Source: Pseudocitrobacter corydidari (GTDB lineage: Bacteria; Pseudomonadota; Gammaproteobacteria; Enterobacterales; Enterobacteriaceae). Taken from it: a stretch of DNA of 64,000 nt. Numbering within the stretch: position 1 is the stretch's first letter; each line of letters begins with the position of its first letter. Location: NCBI RefSeq assembly GCF_021172065.1, contig NZ_CP087880.1, forward strand, positions 3,882,583 to 3,946,582, in the 5' to 3' direction. The notes beneath the pieces are model-generated. The model saw only the letters and a program-made list of their open reading frames with translations, had not been told where the DNA came from and did not search any database. A program made the position numbers and the translations under genes. Positions 1 to 11,170 of the stretch are shown here, piece by piece.

Positions 1-114
1 GCTCTTTAAAAATCTGGATCAAGCTGAAAATTGAAACGACACACTTTAAGTGTGTTCGAGTCTCTCAAATTTTCGCAACACGATGGTGTTTTACGAAACA
101 TCTTCGGGTTGTGA
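1..114 (+). other. 16S-23S rRNA spacer, 3' part, with boxA
   Basis: This is the end of the transcribed spacer before the 23S gene. The first bases (GCTCTTTAAAAATC) match the boxA antitermination element found in enterobacterial rRNA spacers. The stretch before the 23S start would pair with the sequence after it to form the RNase III processing stalk. Any spacer tRNA genes lie upstream of the window. Confidence 0.8.
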
Positions 115-3021
<2,907 letters not shown>

Positions 3022-3116
3022 ACAACGCCGAAGATGTTTTGGCGAAGAGACATCGATAAGTAAGCTTGATAACAGATTAAATTGACCGGCGATAAGCGGG
3101 TTAATACAACAGAATT

Positions 3117-3236
3117 TGCCTGGCGGCAGTAGCGCGGTGGTCCCACCTGACCCCATGCCGAACTCAGAAGTGAAACGCCGTAGCGCCGATGGTAGTGTGG
3201 GGTCTCCCCATGCGAGAGTAGGGAACTGCCAGGCAT
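3117..3236 (+). rRNA. rrf: 5S ribosomal RNA
   Basis: 120-nt 5S rRNA starting TGCCTGGCGGCAGTAGC and ending GGAACTGCCAGGCAT. The terminal helix is closed by TGCCTGGC/GCCAGGCA. It lies 95 nt after the 23S gene in the same transcript. Confidence 0.98.
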
Positions 3237-3248
3237 CAAATAAAACGA

Positions 3249-3280
3249 AAGGCTCAGTCGAAAGACTGGGCCTTTTGTTT
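3249..3280 (+). terminator. rRNA operon terminator T1
   Basis: Hairpin AAAGGCTCAGTC-GAAA-GACTGGGCCTTTT followed by GTTTTAT. It corresponds to the well-known rrnB T1 type terminator directly behind 5S rRNA. Confidence 0.95.
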
Positions 3281-3415
3281 TATCTGTTGTTTGTCGGTGA
3301 ACGCTCTCCCGAGTAGGACAAATCCGCCGGGAGCGGATTTGAACGTTGCGAAGCAACGGCCCGAAGGGTGGCGGGCAGGACGCCCGCCATAAACTGCCAG
3401 GCATCAAATAAAGCA

Positions 3416-3443
3416 GAAGGCCATCCGCAAGGATGGCCTTTTT
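3416..3443 (+). terminator. rRNA operon terminator T2
   Basis: Hairpin AAGGCCATCC-GCAA-GGATGGCCTT with a T run. It is preceded by a repeat of the 5S tail (AACTGCCAGGCATCAAATAAA at about 3391-3411), the same T1/5S-remnant/T2 arrangement as in the E. coli rrnB terminator region. Confidence 0.93.
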
Positions 3444-3460
3444 GCGTTGGTGCGAAAAGC

Positions 3461-3565
3461 AACGCCGGATGGCGGCTGCGCCTTATCCGGCCTACAAAAG
3501 AATAACCTCCCCCACCGAATGGCACGAACCCGTAGGCCCGGTAAGCGCAAGCGCCACCGGGCAAC
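3461..3565. repeat. REP (palindromic unit) pair
   Basis: Two inverted REP units (GCCGGATGGCGGCTGCGCC...TATCCGGCCTAC and GTAGGCCCGGTAAGCGCAAGCGCCACCGGGC) lie between the rRNA terminators and the convergent mobB. They form a BIME-type extragenic element that usually sits at transcript ends and protects mRNA 3' ends. Confidence 0.9.
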
Positions 3566-3579
3566 ACAGCGCACATAAC

Positions 3580-4086
3580 TCACAACATCCGCATCCACCG
3601 CACAACAAAATCCGCTATTCCCTCGACGTCATTGATATCCAATAACGGCACATCCACGCTAAGCGAAACATCACTGGCCACCGCGATAACATGCTGATCG
3701 ATCACCAGCTCTTCTGGCTGATGCCCGGCATCCTCGCGAAACAACACAATCTTCGCGATCTCCTCATGCTTGAATCCCTCTACCAGAATTAAATCCAGCT
3801 TTGATGCGTCCATTCTGCTGGCCAGGAATACGAGATCCAGCTCCTCTTCCTCCGGCGTCTCCGTCATCAGCGCCCAGCGCTGTTTGCTGGCAACCAGCGT
3901 CTGCGCAGCGCCTGCTTTACGTAATTCATAACTATCCTTGCCCGGTTTATCCACATCCATATTGTGGTGCGTATGCTTTATAAGCCCCGGACGTATCCCG
4001 CGCTGACATAGTACGGGGATCAACTGCTTAAGTAGTGTTGTCTTCCCGGTCCCGCTCCATGCCGCTATCGCTAATAAGGGAATCAT
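3580..4086 (-). CDS. mobB: Molybdopterin-guanine dinucleotide biosynthesis adaptor MobB
   Basis: 168-residue GTP-binding protein that assists MobA in making the bis-MGD form of the molybdenum cofactor. A Walker A loop is visible at residues 12-17 (GTGKTT) and an acidic EEEELDL stretch is typical of the family. The ATG overlaps the mobA stop codon by 4 nt (ATGA), so the two genes are translationally coupled and mobA is upstream. The cofactor is needed by formate dehydrogenase-O, encoded further along this window. MobB is dispensable in E. coli and its exact role is less clear than MobA's. Confidence 0.97.
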   Translation of the reverse strand: MIPLLAIAAWSGTGKTTLLKQLIPVLCQRGIRPGLIKHTHHNMDVDKPGKDSYELRKAGAAQTLVASKQRWALMTETPEEEELDLVFLASRMDASKLDLILVEGFKHEEIAKIVLFREDAGHQPEELVIDQHVIAVASDVSLSVDVPLLDINDVEGIADFVVRWMRML

Positions 4087-4655
4087 GAGTGCGCCTCAAA
4101 CCAGGCCAAATCCTCTGGCGTGTTCACGTTACTGAACGCTTCCCGGCAATCGCTAAAATCCACCGCATGACCACCGGCCTCACGCATAAAGACCATCACG
4201 CGTCGGTCGCCGCGTGCAAGATAGGCTTCAATATCCGCAGCAATTCGCCGATGGACTAACGCGATTGCTGGATGATCGCGATCCCCATCATGAACCCACA
4301 CCACCGGCGCTTCATTACGCTGAGATTGCAGTCGTTCAGCAAGGTGAGCAGGAATAAACGGCGTATCACAGGGGCAGAACAGGAACCACTCTCCCTCGGC
4401 TTGCCTGATTACCGAGGCCATCCCGGCAAGCGGCCCCGGAAAGTCGGCAAGCGTATCCTGATAAACGGGAAAACCGCTGGCCTGATACACCGAAATATTG
4501 CGATTAGCGCTGATCGCCACGGCGCTCACCTGCGGCTGTAAACGATCCGCCACATGTTTCCATAGCGGTTTCCCGTGCAGCGGCATTAACCCCTTATCCT
4601 GCCCGCCCATTCGTGATGCTTTACCGCCCGCCAGCACGACGCCCGTTATATTCAC
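4083..4655 (-). CDS. mobA: Molybdenum cofactor guanylyltransferase MobA
   Basis: 190-residue cytoplasmic nucleotidyltransferase that joins GMP from GTP to Mo-molybdopterin. The N-terminal signature LAGGKASRMGG (residues 8-18) and FCPCDTP with the metal-binding Asp near residue 97 identify it. The start is GTG, preceded by AGAGGCG about 7 nt away, and the length fits the E. coli protein (194). It is the first gene of the mobAB operon, transcribed toward the rRNA operon. Confidence 0.97.
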   Translation of the reverse strand: MNITGVVLAGGKASRMGGQDKGLMPLHGKPLWKHVADRLQPQVSAVAISANRNISVYQASGFPVYQDTLADFPGPLAGMASVIRQAEGEWFLFCPCDTPFIPAHLAERLQSQRNEAPVVWVHDGDRDHPAIALVHRRIAADIEAYLARGDRRVMVFMREAGGHAVDFSDCREAFSNVNTPEDLAWFEAHS

Positions 4656-4723
4656 TATATCGCCTCTTTTATTGTGGGTTTGACCCTGCTACCGTGTGTT
4701 AATCAAGAGTAAGGAGCACGACC

Positions 4724-4993
4724 ATGAAATGTAAACGTCTGAATGAAGTTATTGAACTCCTCCAGCCAGCCTGGCAGAAAGAGCCGGAACTGAACCTGAT
4801 GCAATTTTTGCAGAAACTGGCGAAGGAGTCAGGTTATGAGGGTGAACTGGCGGATTTAACGGATGATATTCTGATCTATCACCTGAAAATGCGTGACTCG
4901 GCGAAAGATGCCGTGATTCCGGGTATTCAGAAAGATTACGAAGAAGATTTTAAAACCGCGCTGTTACGCGCACGCGGTGTGATTAAAGAGTAA
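4724..4993 (+). CDS. yihD: YihD family protein (DUF1040)
   Basis: 89-residue acidic, cytoplasmic, probably all-helical protein of unknown function. It matches E. coli YihD in length and in position between mobA and srkA. A strong ribosome-binding site (AAGGAG) lies 9 nt before the ATG. There is no signal peptide, membrane segment or cysteine motif. The next gene starts 77 nt downstream, so co-transcription is possible. Confidence 0.93.
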   Translation: MKCKRLNEVIELLQPAWQKEPELNLMQFLQKLAKESGYEGELADLTDDILIYHLKMRDSAKDAVIPGIQKDYEEDFKTALLRARGVIKE

Positions 4994-5070
4994 AAGGTTG
5001 TAAGCACAGCCGCTGAAAGCGCTACGAAATGATATCCTGAACTATTCGTATAGTTAGTCGGATTGGCAGG

Positions 5071-6057
5071 ATGAACGACAAGGCTTTCACTTTTCAGACA
5101 TTGCACCCGGATACCATCATCGATGCGTTATTCGATCAAGGTATTTGGGTGGATTCTGGCCTTACCCCGTTAAACAGCTATGAAAACCGGGTTTATCAAT
5201 TTCAGGATGAAGATCGCCGCCGTATGGTGGTGAAGTTCTATCGCCCCGAACGCTGGTCGGCTGACCAAATTCTGGAAGAACATCTCTTCGCCCAGGAACT
5301 TCTTAATGATGAAGTGCCTGTTGCCGCCCCCATCGCTTTCAACAACAAAACGCTGCTGACCCATCAGGGGTTTTACTTCGCCGTATTCCCAAGCCTGGGA
5401 GGCCGCCAGTTTGAATCTGATAATCTGGACCAAATGGAGTTGGTTGGGCGGTATCTGGGCCGCTTGCACCAAACCGGCCGTAAGTCGCGCTTTGTAGCCC
5501 GTCCGGAAATTGGCGTGAAAGAGTATCTTATTGAGCCGCGCGCCGTTTTTGAACATTCCGCTCTGGTTCCCGCCGCGTTGAAAGAACGTTTTCTGAAAGC
5601 GACCGATGACCTCATTGACGCCGTAATGGCGCAGTGGCATGGCCGCTTTAACACGCTGCGCCTGCACGGTGATTGCCATGCCGGTAATATTCTCTGGCGT
5701 GACGGCCCGCTGTTTGTTGATTTGGATGATGCGCGCACTGGCCCGGCCGTACAGGATCTGTGGATGTTGCTGAATGGCGATCGTGCCGAGCAGCGGATGC
5801 AGATGGAGATGATTGTTGAAGCCTATGAGGAGTTCAGCAATTTTAATCTGGATGAGCTGGCTCTCATTGAGCCTTTACGCGCGATGCGATTGGTTTATTA
5901 TCTTGCGTGGATTATCAGGCGCTGGGATGACCCTGCGTTTCCTCAGAATTTCCCCTGGCTTACCGGGGAAGATTTCTGGCTGCGGCAGATTTCGATATTT
6001 ATTGAGCAGGTGAAGGTTCTTCAGGAGCCCCCTCTTCAGTTAACGCCAATGTATTAA
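5071..6057 (+). CDS. srkA: Stress response kinase A (RdoA/YihE)
   Basis: 328-residue cytoplasmic Ser/Thr kinase of the APH/choline-kinase fold, known in E. coli as a Cpx-controlled kinase that counteracts MazEF-linked death. The catalytic loop HGDCHAGN has Asp201 and Asn206, and the metal-binding motif FVDLDD has Asp217, so the active site looks intact. It is followed after 27 nt by dsbA, forming the conserved srkA-dsbA unit. No clear GTAAA-N5-GTAAA CpxR box was found in the short upstream gap, so Cpx control is not supported by sequence here. Confidence 0.96.
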   Translation: MNDKAFTFQTLHPDTIIDALFDQGIWVDSGLTPLNSYENRVYQFQDEDRRRMVVKFYRPERWSADQILEEHLFAQELLNDEVPVAAPIAFNNKTLLTHQGFYFAVFPSLGGRQFESDNLDQMELVGRYLGRLHQTGRKSRFVARPEIGVKEYLIEPRAVFEHSALVPAALKERFLKATDDLIDAVMAQWHGRFNTLRLHGDCHAGNILWRDGPLFVDLDDARTGPAVQDLWMLLNGDRAEQRMQMEMIVEAYEEFSNFNLDELALIEPLRAMRLVYYLAWIIRRWDDPAFPQNFPWLTGEDFWLRQISIFIEQVKVLQEPPLQLTPMY

Positions 6058-6084
6058 TTTGACATATTCAGGAGAGAATTCGTT

Positions 6085-6708
6085 ATGAAAAAAATTTGGC
6101 TTGCGCTGGCAGGTATGATTCTGGCATTCAGCGCTTCCGCTGCTCAGATCACCGACGGCAAACAATACACCACCCTCGATAAACCGGTTGCCGGCGAGCC
6201 GCAGGTGCTGGAGTTCTTCTCGTTCTACTGCCCGCACTGCTATCAGTTTGAAGAAGTGCTGCATGTTTCCGATACTGTGAAACAGAAACTGCCGGAAGGC
6301 ACCAAAATGACCAAATACCACGTTGAGTTCCTGGGCCCATTGGGCAAAGACCTGACTCAGGCGTGGGCAGTTGCAATGGCACTGGGCGTGGAAGATAAAA
6401 TCACTGCGCCGATGTTCGAAGCCATTCAGAAAACACAGACCGTCCAGAACGTTGCCGATATCCGTAAGGTCTTCGTTGATGCTGGCGTGAAAGGTGAAGA
6501 ATACGATGCCGCATGGAACAGCTTTGTGGTGAAATCCCTGGTAGCACAGCAGGAAAAAGCGGCCGCTGATCTGCAACTGCAGGGTGTTCCGGCGATGTTT
6601 GTTAACGGCAAATATCAGCTGAATCCGCAGGGTATGGATGCCAGCAATATGGAAATCTTTGTTCAGCAGTATGCTGATACCGTAAAACAACTTATTGAGA
6701 AAAAATAA
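6085..6708 (+). CDS. dsbA: Periplasmic thiol:disulfide oxidoreductase DsbA
   Basis: 207-residue precursor of the main periplasmic disulfide-forming enzyme, reoxidised by DsbB. Residues 1-19 form a signal peptide ending SASA. The active site CPHC lies at Cys30/Cys33 of the mature chain inside a thioredoxin fold with a helical insert, and the cis-Pro loop (GVPAMF) is present. It lacks one residue of a GGDLGK segment seen in E. coli (here GPLGK). GGAGAG sits before the ATG. A strong terminator follows directly. Confidence 0.98.
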   Translation: MKKIWLALAGMILAFSASAAQITDGKQYTTLDKPVAGEPQVLEFFSFYCPHCYQFEEVLHVSDTVKQKLPEGTKMTKYHVEFLGPLGKDLTQAWAVAMALGVEDKITAPMFEAIQKTQTVQNVADIRKVFVDAGVKGEEYDAAWNSFVVKSLVAQQEKAAADLQLQGVPAMFVNGKYQLNPQGMDASNMEIFVQQYADTVKQLIEKK

Positions 6709-6728
6709 GTTTAATTAATAATATATAA

Positions 6729-6756
6729 GGCTCGCAAATTATTGCGGGCCTTTTTT
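6729..6756 (+). terminator. dsbA terminator
   Basis: GGCTCGCAA/TTGCGGGCC stem (one mismatch) followed by TTTTTTAT, 20 nt after the dsbA stop codon. Confidence 0.9.
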
Positions 6757-6865
6757 ATATGAGCAAATTAATACATTCCTATTAATCAACAATAAAACAC
6801 ATTTACTTAGATTTCGTTGTTATCCTTTTATATACTGCATCCATCTTATATTAAGGATGATAGTT

Positions 6866-8290
6866 ATGAAAAAATTCATTTTATTCGGTGGGATTATCGT
6901 TGCTTTAGGTGTATGTTGGGCTGGTTGCTCATGGTATACCGGTACGCAGGTCGGACCTGTCGTCACGAGACTCATCAACGAATATAATAGTTCTAATACT
7001 CGCTCACTGAAAATTGTATGTAAGAACTTTTCAGGAGGAGTGTTCACTTCTCATCTTCAGTTAGTTATTTTTCTTAATAAGAAAAATAACGATCCTGAAA
7101 ACAGTGTTGTGATGGATGTTAATATTGCTCATGGCCCGTTTCCTTTTCTTAGCTTGAAAAAAGGACACTTCTCTCCTCAACGTGCAAGCATTCAGGCTAA
7201 ATTTATCGAAGATATTAGCTATAATACATCGAGTGAAAATAATCGATTTTTTGATCTCAATATTCAGTCTGTAATTGGATATGATAAAAAAATGACGACT
7301 GATATCAATATTTTCCCTGGGACGTTAAATTTAACGACTGGTTCTCTTTCGATTGGCGGCGGGAACATAACCTATCTCGCAGATCTTGAAGGTTCAGACA
7401 ATGATACTCTAGAAGGGAAAATTGATAAGGTTATATTAGATTTAGGTAATGGAAGTCTATTTTATCTTAAGGATATTTCATTAAAAGCTACTGATCACTA
7501 CTATTCTGAAATTGTCGACTCTGGTCATGTCGATATAGAATTTAACGGCATTGCTAAAAAAGATAATGGTAAGGAAGTTTTAAGTGCTGATCAAATTGCA
7601 GCATCTATCTCTCTTAATCAATCAAAAGATAAAATAAATTCAGATTTAAAATTAAGATATATGGTTAAAAATTTAAAAAATGAAGGCCGTAATATTGGTA
7701 GTGGAGAGTTTTCAGTTAATATAGGAAAGTTGAATGTGGAAATTCTCAAAAAAGCAGTTGATAAATATAACTCTGATCTGGACCTTCTCGTAGCTAAGGA
7801 AAGCCGTATTAAAGGTGATCCACAAGGGATAAACAAGATTATAAGTAATATTATTTCTACATATGTTCCCCTGTTACAAATCAGCGAGCCTACGATAAAT
7901 GTTCCCGTGCACTGGAAAAATGATAAGGGAGACATATTGGCTAATCTTGATGTTTCAATAGCTGACCCACAAAAGACAGTCACCAATGATGAGAGTATTA
8001 CTGCAAATATTGATCGTAATTTACATAATATTTCGCTGAGCATGACCGTTCCGATAAATGCAGCTGCGCAGTTGGATAGTCAGTTTAAACAAGCAAAAGG
8101 AGAAAACAAAAACAATGCAGAAAAATATGCACATAATGATATGGTAAATATTATTATGTTGGCGAATACATATGATCTTATCAATGTGAATGATGACATT
8201 GTTACAATGCAGTTTCAGTATAGCAAAGGTAAAGTGATCCTTAACAATAAGGAAATTTCAGTAGCAGATCTTTTATCGAAGAACCACTAA
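6866..8290 (+). CDS. DUF945 (YihF-like) protein, AT-rich copy
   Basis: 474-residue DUF945 protein, homologous along its whole length to the next gene: shared N-terminus with a WYTG motif after a hydrophobic segment, NVDIAHGPFP-like motif, and EPTINVPVHWKNDKGD near residue 345. The first 20 or so residues form a signal peptide or membrane anchor, so the protein is likely periplasmic or inner-membrane facing. An in-frame ATG nine bases earlier overlaps the AAGGAT ribosome-binding site, so ATG 6866 is preferred. Codon use is markedly AT-rich compared with both neighbours. Function is unknown; E. coli YihF is likewise uncharacterised. Confidence 0.85.
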   Translation: MKKFILFGGIIVALGVCWAGCSWYTGTQVGPVVTRLINEYNSSNTRSLKIVCKNFSGGVFTSHLQLVIFLNKKNNDPENSVVMDVNIAHGPFPFLSLKKGHFSPQRASIQAKFIEDISYNTSSENNRFFDLNIQSVIGYDKKMTTDINIFPGTLNLTTGSLSIGGGNITYLADLEGSDNDTLEGKIDKVILDLGNGSLFYLKDISLKATDHYYSEIVDSGHVDIEFNGIAKKDNGKEVLSADQIAASISLNQSKDKINSDLKLRYMVKNLKNEGRNIGSGEFSVNIGKLNVEILKKAVDKYNSDLDLLVAKESRIKGDPQGINKIISNIISTYVPLLQISEPTINVPVHWKNDKGDILANLDVSIADPQKTVTNDESITANIDRNLHNISLSMTVPINAAAQLDSQFKQAKGENKNNAEKYAHNDMVNIIMLANTYDLINVNDDIVTMQFQYSKGKVILNNKEISVADLLSKNH

Positions 8291-8354
8291 GGTTCCAAAA
8301 TTAAAATATTAATTTTTTATAAGTTGAACCAACAATTTATTAGGGATGATTGTC

Positions 8355-9824
8355 ATGAAAAAGAGTGTCGTAGCGGCGGGCGTAGTGGTTGCTTTGGGTG
8401 TATGTTGGTTGGGAAGCGCATGGTATACCGGCAAACAGATCGAACCGAAAGTTGCCGATTTTGTTTCTTCGTTTAATCAGGCCAGTAAAGCGAAATCTTC
8501 AAAAATGGGTATGACATTAAGCTACAAGGATTTCTCCAGCGGCTTACTGAGTTCTCATTTTCAGGTGGTACTAACGTTTGAACATGGCGTAGAGGCAAGC
8601 GGAATTAAAGCCGGGCAGAACATTGCGTTTAATGTCGATGTTGATCACGGCCCTTTCCCGCTTTCCTCGCTGGCTAAAGGACATTTCGGGCCCGCCATGG
8701 CGGCGATGAACGTGTCGCTGGTTAACGGCGAAATGACCAAACCGCTGTTTGACGCGTCCAAAGGGCATTCGCCGATCGATGCAAATATTCGTGCAAGTTA
8801 TGATAAATCTATCGCGACCCAGGTTGTAGTGGCGCCGGCCTCTTATTCAGATACCAAAACCACATTTTCTTTTGACGGCGGTGAATTTAATGTATCAGGC
8901 GAAAATTCATTGCTCACGGATGCGCAGATTAATGGTCAGTTAAAAAACATTGTTATTAGTCAGGATAGTAATGATGTAAAAATTTATTCAGATTCAATGA
9001 CTGTTACATCAACGGGTCATAAGGTGGATGAAAATATTACCGTTGGGCAGGCGGATGTATCACTGAATAACATACGGGTAAACGCTAACGGCAAAGATTT
9101 AGTACAGATTAATGCCTTCACCGGAACAACCGCTTTGGCATTATCCAGTGATAAAAAACACATTAACTACACCCAGGAATATGGCATCAAGGATTTGATT
9201 CGTGAAAAACAGAATCTGGGAAGCGGTAAATTTGCGCTGGTCTTAGAGAATCTCGATCCTGTCGCGCTTCGCGAGTTGTTCACTAACTACAACGCGGAAC
9301 TGAGTAAGGCTATCGTGGCGAATCCTGCGCTGGGTGAGGATGAAGATGCGATGGGTGAGGTCAGTTTGAAACTGCTCACGAAGTACATCGCCAATATCCA
9401 GAAAAGCGAGCCAGTCATCAAACTCCCGATTAGCTGGAAAAATGACAAAGGCGAAATGACGGGGAATGTTAATATCGCTATTGCCGACCCGGCCAAAGCG
9501 AAATTCACGGCAGGGTCGTTAACCGAATCCGTTGACCAGAATGTCAAAACCATTACGGCAAACATCATGCTGCCTCTGGATGTCATCACTTATACCGCGA
9601 AGCAGGTTAAGCTGGCAGAAGGTAAGGATGACGCTGCTGCTCAGAAACAAGCAGAGAAAGAAGTCAAAAATGCGACGATGCTAGGCAAAATGATGGATGT
9701 CATAAGCGTAGACGACAAAGCGGCGAAGCTTGATTTTGAATATCAGCAGGGCAAAGTTGTCTTTAATGGCAAAGAGATGACGGCGGAAGAGTTTATGGCG
9801 CGGGGCGGTCGTTTCCTGCAATAA
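8355..9824 (+). CDS. yihF: DUF945 (YihF) protein
   Basis: 489-residue protein with an N-terminal hydrophobic segment (about residues 4-22) and a large DUF945 region. It sits where E. coli has yihF, between dsbA and yihG. GGGAT before ATG 8355 decides the start over an in-frame ATG at 8346. Base composition is typical of the window, unlike the upstream paralogue. The C-terminus (VVFNGKEMTAEEFMARGG) is like that of the paralogue and other family members. The role is unknown, presumably at the cell envelope. Confidence 0.9.
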   Translation: MKKSVVAAGVVVALGVCWLGSAWYTGKQIEPKVADFVSSFNQASKAKSSKMGMTLSYKDFSSGLLSSHFQVVLTFEHGVEASGIKAGQNIAFNVDVDHGPFPLSSLAKGHFGPAMAAMNVSLVNGEMTKPLFDASKGHSPIDANIRASYDKSIATQVVVAPASYSDTKTTFSFDGGEFNVSGENSLLTDAQINGQLKNIVISQDSNDVKIYSDSMTVTSTGHKVDENITVGQADVSLNNIRVNANGKDLVQINAFTGTTALALSSDKKHINYTQEYGIKDLIREKQNLGSGKFALVLENLDPVALRELFTNYNAELSKAIVANPALGEDEDAMGEVSLKLLTKYIANIQKSEPVIKLPISWKNDKGEMTGNVNIAIADPAKAKFTAGSLTESVDQNVKTITANIMLPLDVITYTAKQVKLAEGKDDAAAQKQAEKEVKNATMLGKMMDVISVDDKAAKLDFEYQQGKVVFNGKEMTAEEFMARGGRFLQ

Positions 9825-9831
9825 GCTGATT

Positions 9832-9862
9832 ACCTCGCCTCCTGTCATTCAGGAGGCGAGGT
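9832..9862. terminator. Hairpin between convergent yihF and yihG
   Basis: Perfect 13-bp stem ACCTCGCCTCCTG-TCATT-CAGGAGGCGAGGT in the 44-nt gap between two converging genes. There is no long T run on either side, so it is either a weak bidirectional terminator or an mRNA 3'-end protector. Confidence 0.6.
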
Positions 9863-9868
9863 TAGGCA

Positions 9869-10801
9869 TTATTTCTTCTGCGGGTGCGGCGTAATGAGTG
9901 ACGTCAGCAGCGTATCTTTTTCTTCCCACAGGGTATTCAGCCACTGCTGGAAACGGCGCTTAAAGTTCTTATCTGAGACATAATCACCGTGTAACTCCTC
10001 GGCCACAGGCAGCAGATTCACGCGTACCACTATGCGCGTCAGCTTTCCGCTCAGCATGTCAAAGAACGGGCTATCGTTGTTTTCCGGGTAACACAGCGTC
10101 ACATCAAGCAACTTATCGAACTGCGCACCCAGCACGCCCAGCGCCATCGCAATACCGGCAGCTTTTGGCGGCAGCAGATTTTTATACGGCGAGCGTGTCT
10201 GGCGGCGTTTCTCTTCGGTAAAGCGTGAGCCTTCGACAAAATTCACGATAGTGGTGGGATGCGTGCGAAATTTCTCGCAGGAGCGGCGCGTGGTTTCAAC
10301 ATCTTTTCCGCGACGCTCCGGATGGCGGATGAGATAGCTGTGCGAGTAGCGGCGCATAAATGGCATATCCAGCGCCCAGCAGGCCAGACCGATAAAGGGA
10401 ACCCAGGCCAGTTGCTGTTTCAGGAAATACTTATTCATGGGAATATGCTTACGGAAAATCACGCACAGCACCACGATGTCGGCCCAGCTGTGGTGATTAC
10501 AGATAAGCAGATACCAGTTCTTTTTGTTCAGCTTTTCCAGACCCTCAATTTCCCACTTCAGATGCGGGTTGAGATGCAGCAACGCCGCCAGGCCTTCACA
10601 CCAGCAGTACATCATAAAATTGCAAAAAACGGAGACGGAACGCCAGATTGCCGGGATGGGCAAAATAAGCTTAACAAGCCCGGCGATGATGATCGGCACG
10701 GAACACAATATGGTCAGTAAAATAGTAAGCGCGATACTTATGGGAAGCGTAATCGCCGCGAGCAATCTCGACATAATTAGTTTATTCAGATAGTTAGTCA
10801 T
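9869..10801 (-). CDS. yihG: Probable acyltransferase YihG
   Basis: 310-residue PlsC-family (LPLAT) acyltransferase. Two N-terminal hydrophobic segments (about residues 12-50) anchor it in the inner membrane. The catalytic HX4D motif is NHHSWAD (His103, Asp108), with later motifs FVEGSRFT (substrate binding) and LLPPKAAG. The length equals the E. coli protein. The physiological acyl acceptor is not clear from sequence. It is transcribed away from polA. Confidence 0.93.
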   Translation of the reverse strand: MTNYLNKLIMSRLLAAITLPISIALTILLTILCSVPIIIAGLVKLILPIPAIWRSVSVFCNFMMYCWCEGLAALLHLNPHLKWEIEGLEKLNKKNWYLLICNHHSWADIVVLCVIFRKHIPMNKYFLKQQLAWVPFIGLACWALDMPFMRRYSHSYLIRHPERRGKDVETTRRSCEKFRTHPTTIVNFVEGSRFTEEKRRQTRSPYKNLLPPKAAGIAMALGVLGAQFDKLLDVTLCYPENNDSPFFDMLSGKLTRIVVRVNLLPVAEELHGDYVSDKNFKRRFQQWLNTLWEEKDTLLTSLITPHPQKK

Positions 10802-11170
10802 TTAACGCGCGCAGGCAAAACGCACAAGGGGCTGATTTTATCAGAAAACACACCTAATGACGGGTCTTACCAGAACAGAAAAATAACCACTGCTTATATC
10901 CACACAGCATAAATTGTCACCACATCTTGCTTTGTGTTGACGATCGTTATTTAACTATATGAAAAATAGAATATATTTATGGATTGTATAGACATAAATG
11001 ATCACATGTTATTAGCACAATAAAACTATGCACAAAGTTATCCACAGATTTGATTTGCGAGTGATCCAGAAGATCTGCAAATCTTTTCGCGTAAATGGGG
11101 CGAAAAACTCATGTTTTCATGCTGTCTGTGGCATCCTTTAACCATAATCTGATAAACAGGCACGGAAATT
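10802..11170. promoter_or_regulatory. yihG/polA divergent intergenic region with DnaA box
   Basis: 369-nt AT-rich gap. TTATCCACA at 11038-11046 is a perfect DnaA box on the + strand, about 125 nt before the polA start. DnaA is reported to influence polA expression in E. coli. A TTGACG hexamer at 10937-10942 could be part of a promoter but no good -10 pairs with it. No open frame of note was seen. Confidence 0.55.

Noticed and set aside
3116..3316. Open frame across 5S rRNA beginning MPGGSSAVVPP
   Set aside because: It is the translation of 5S rRNA and terminator T1, a well-known false protein.
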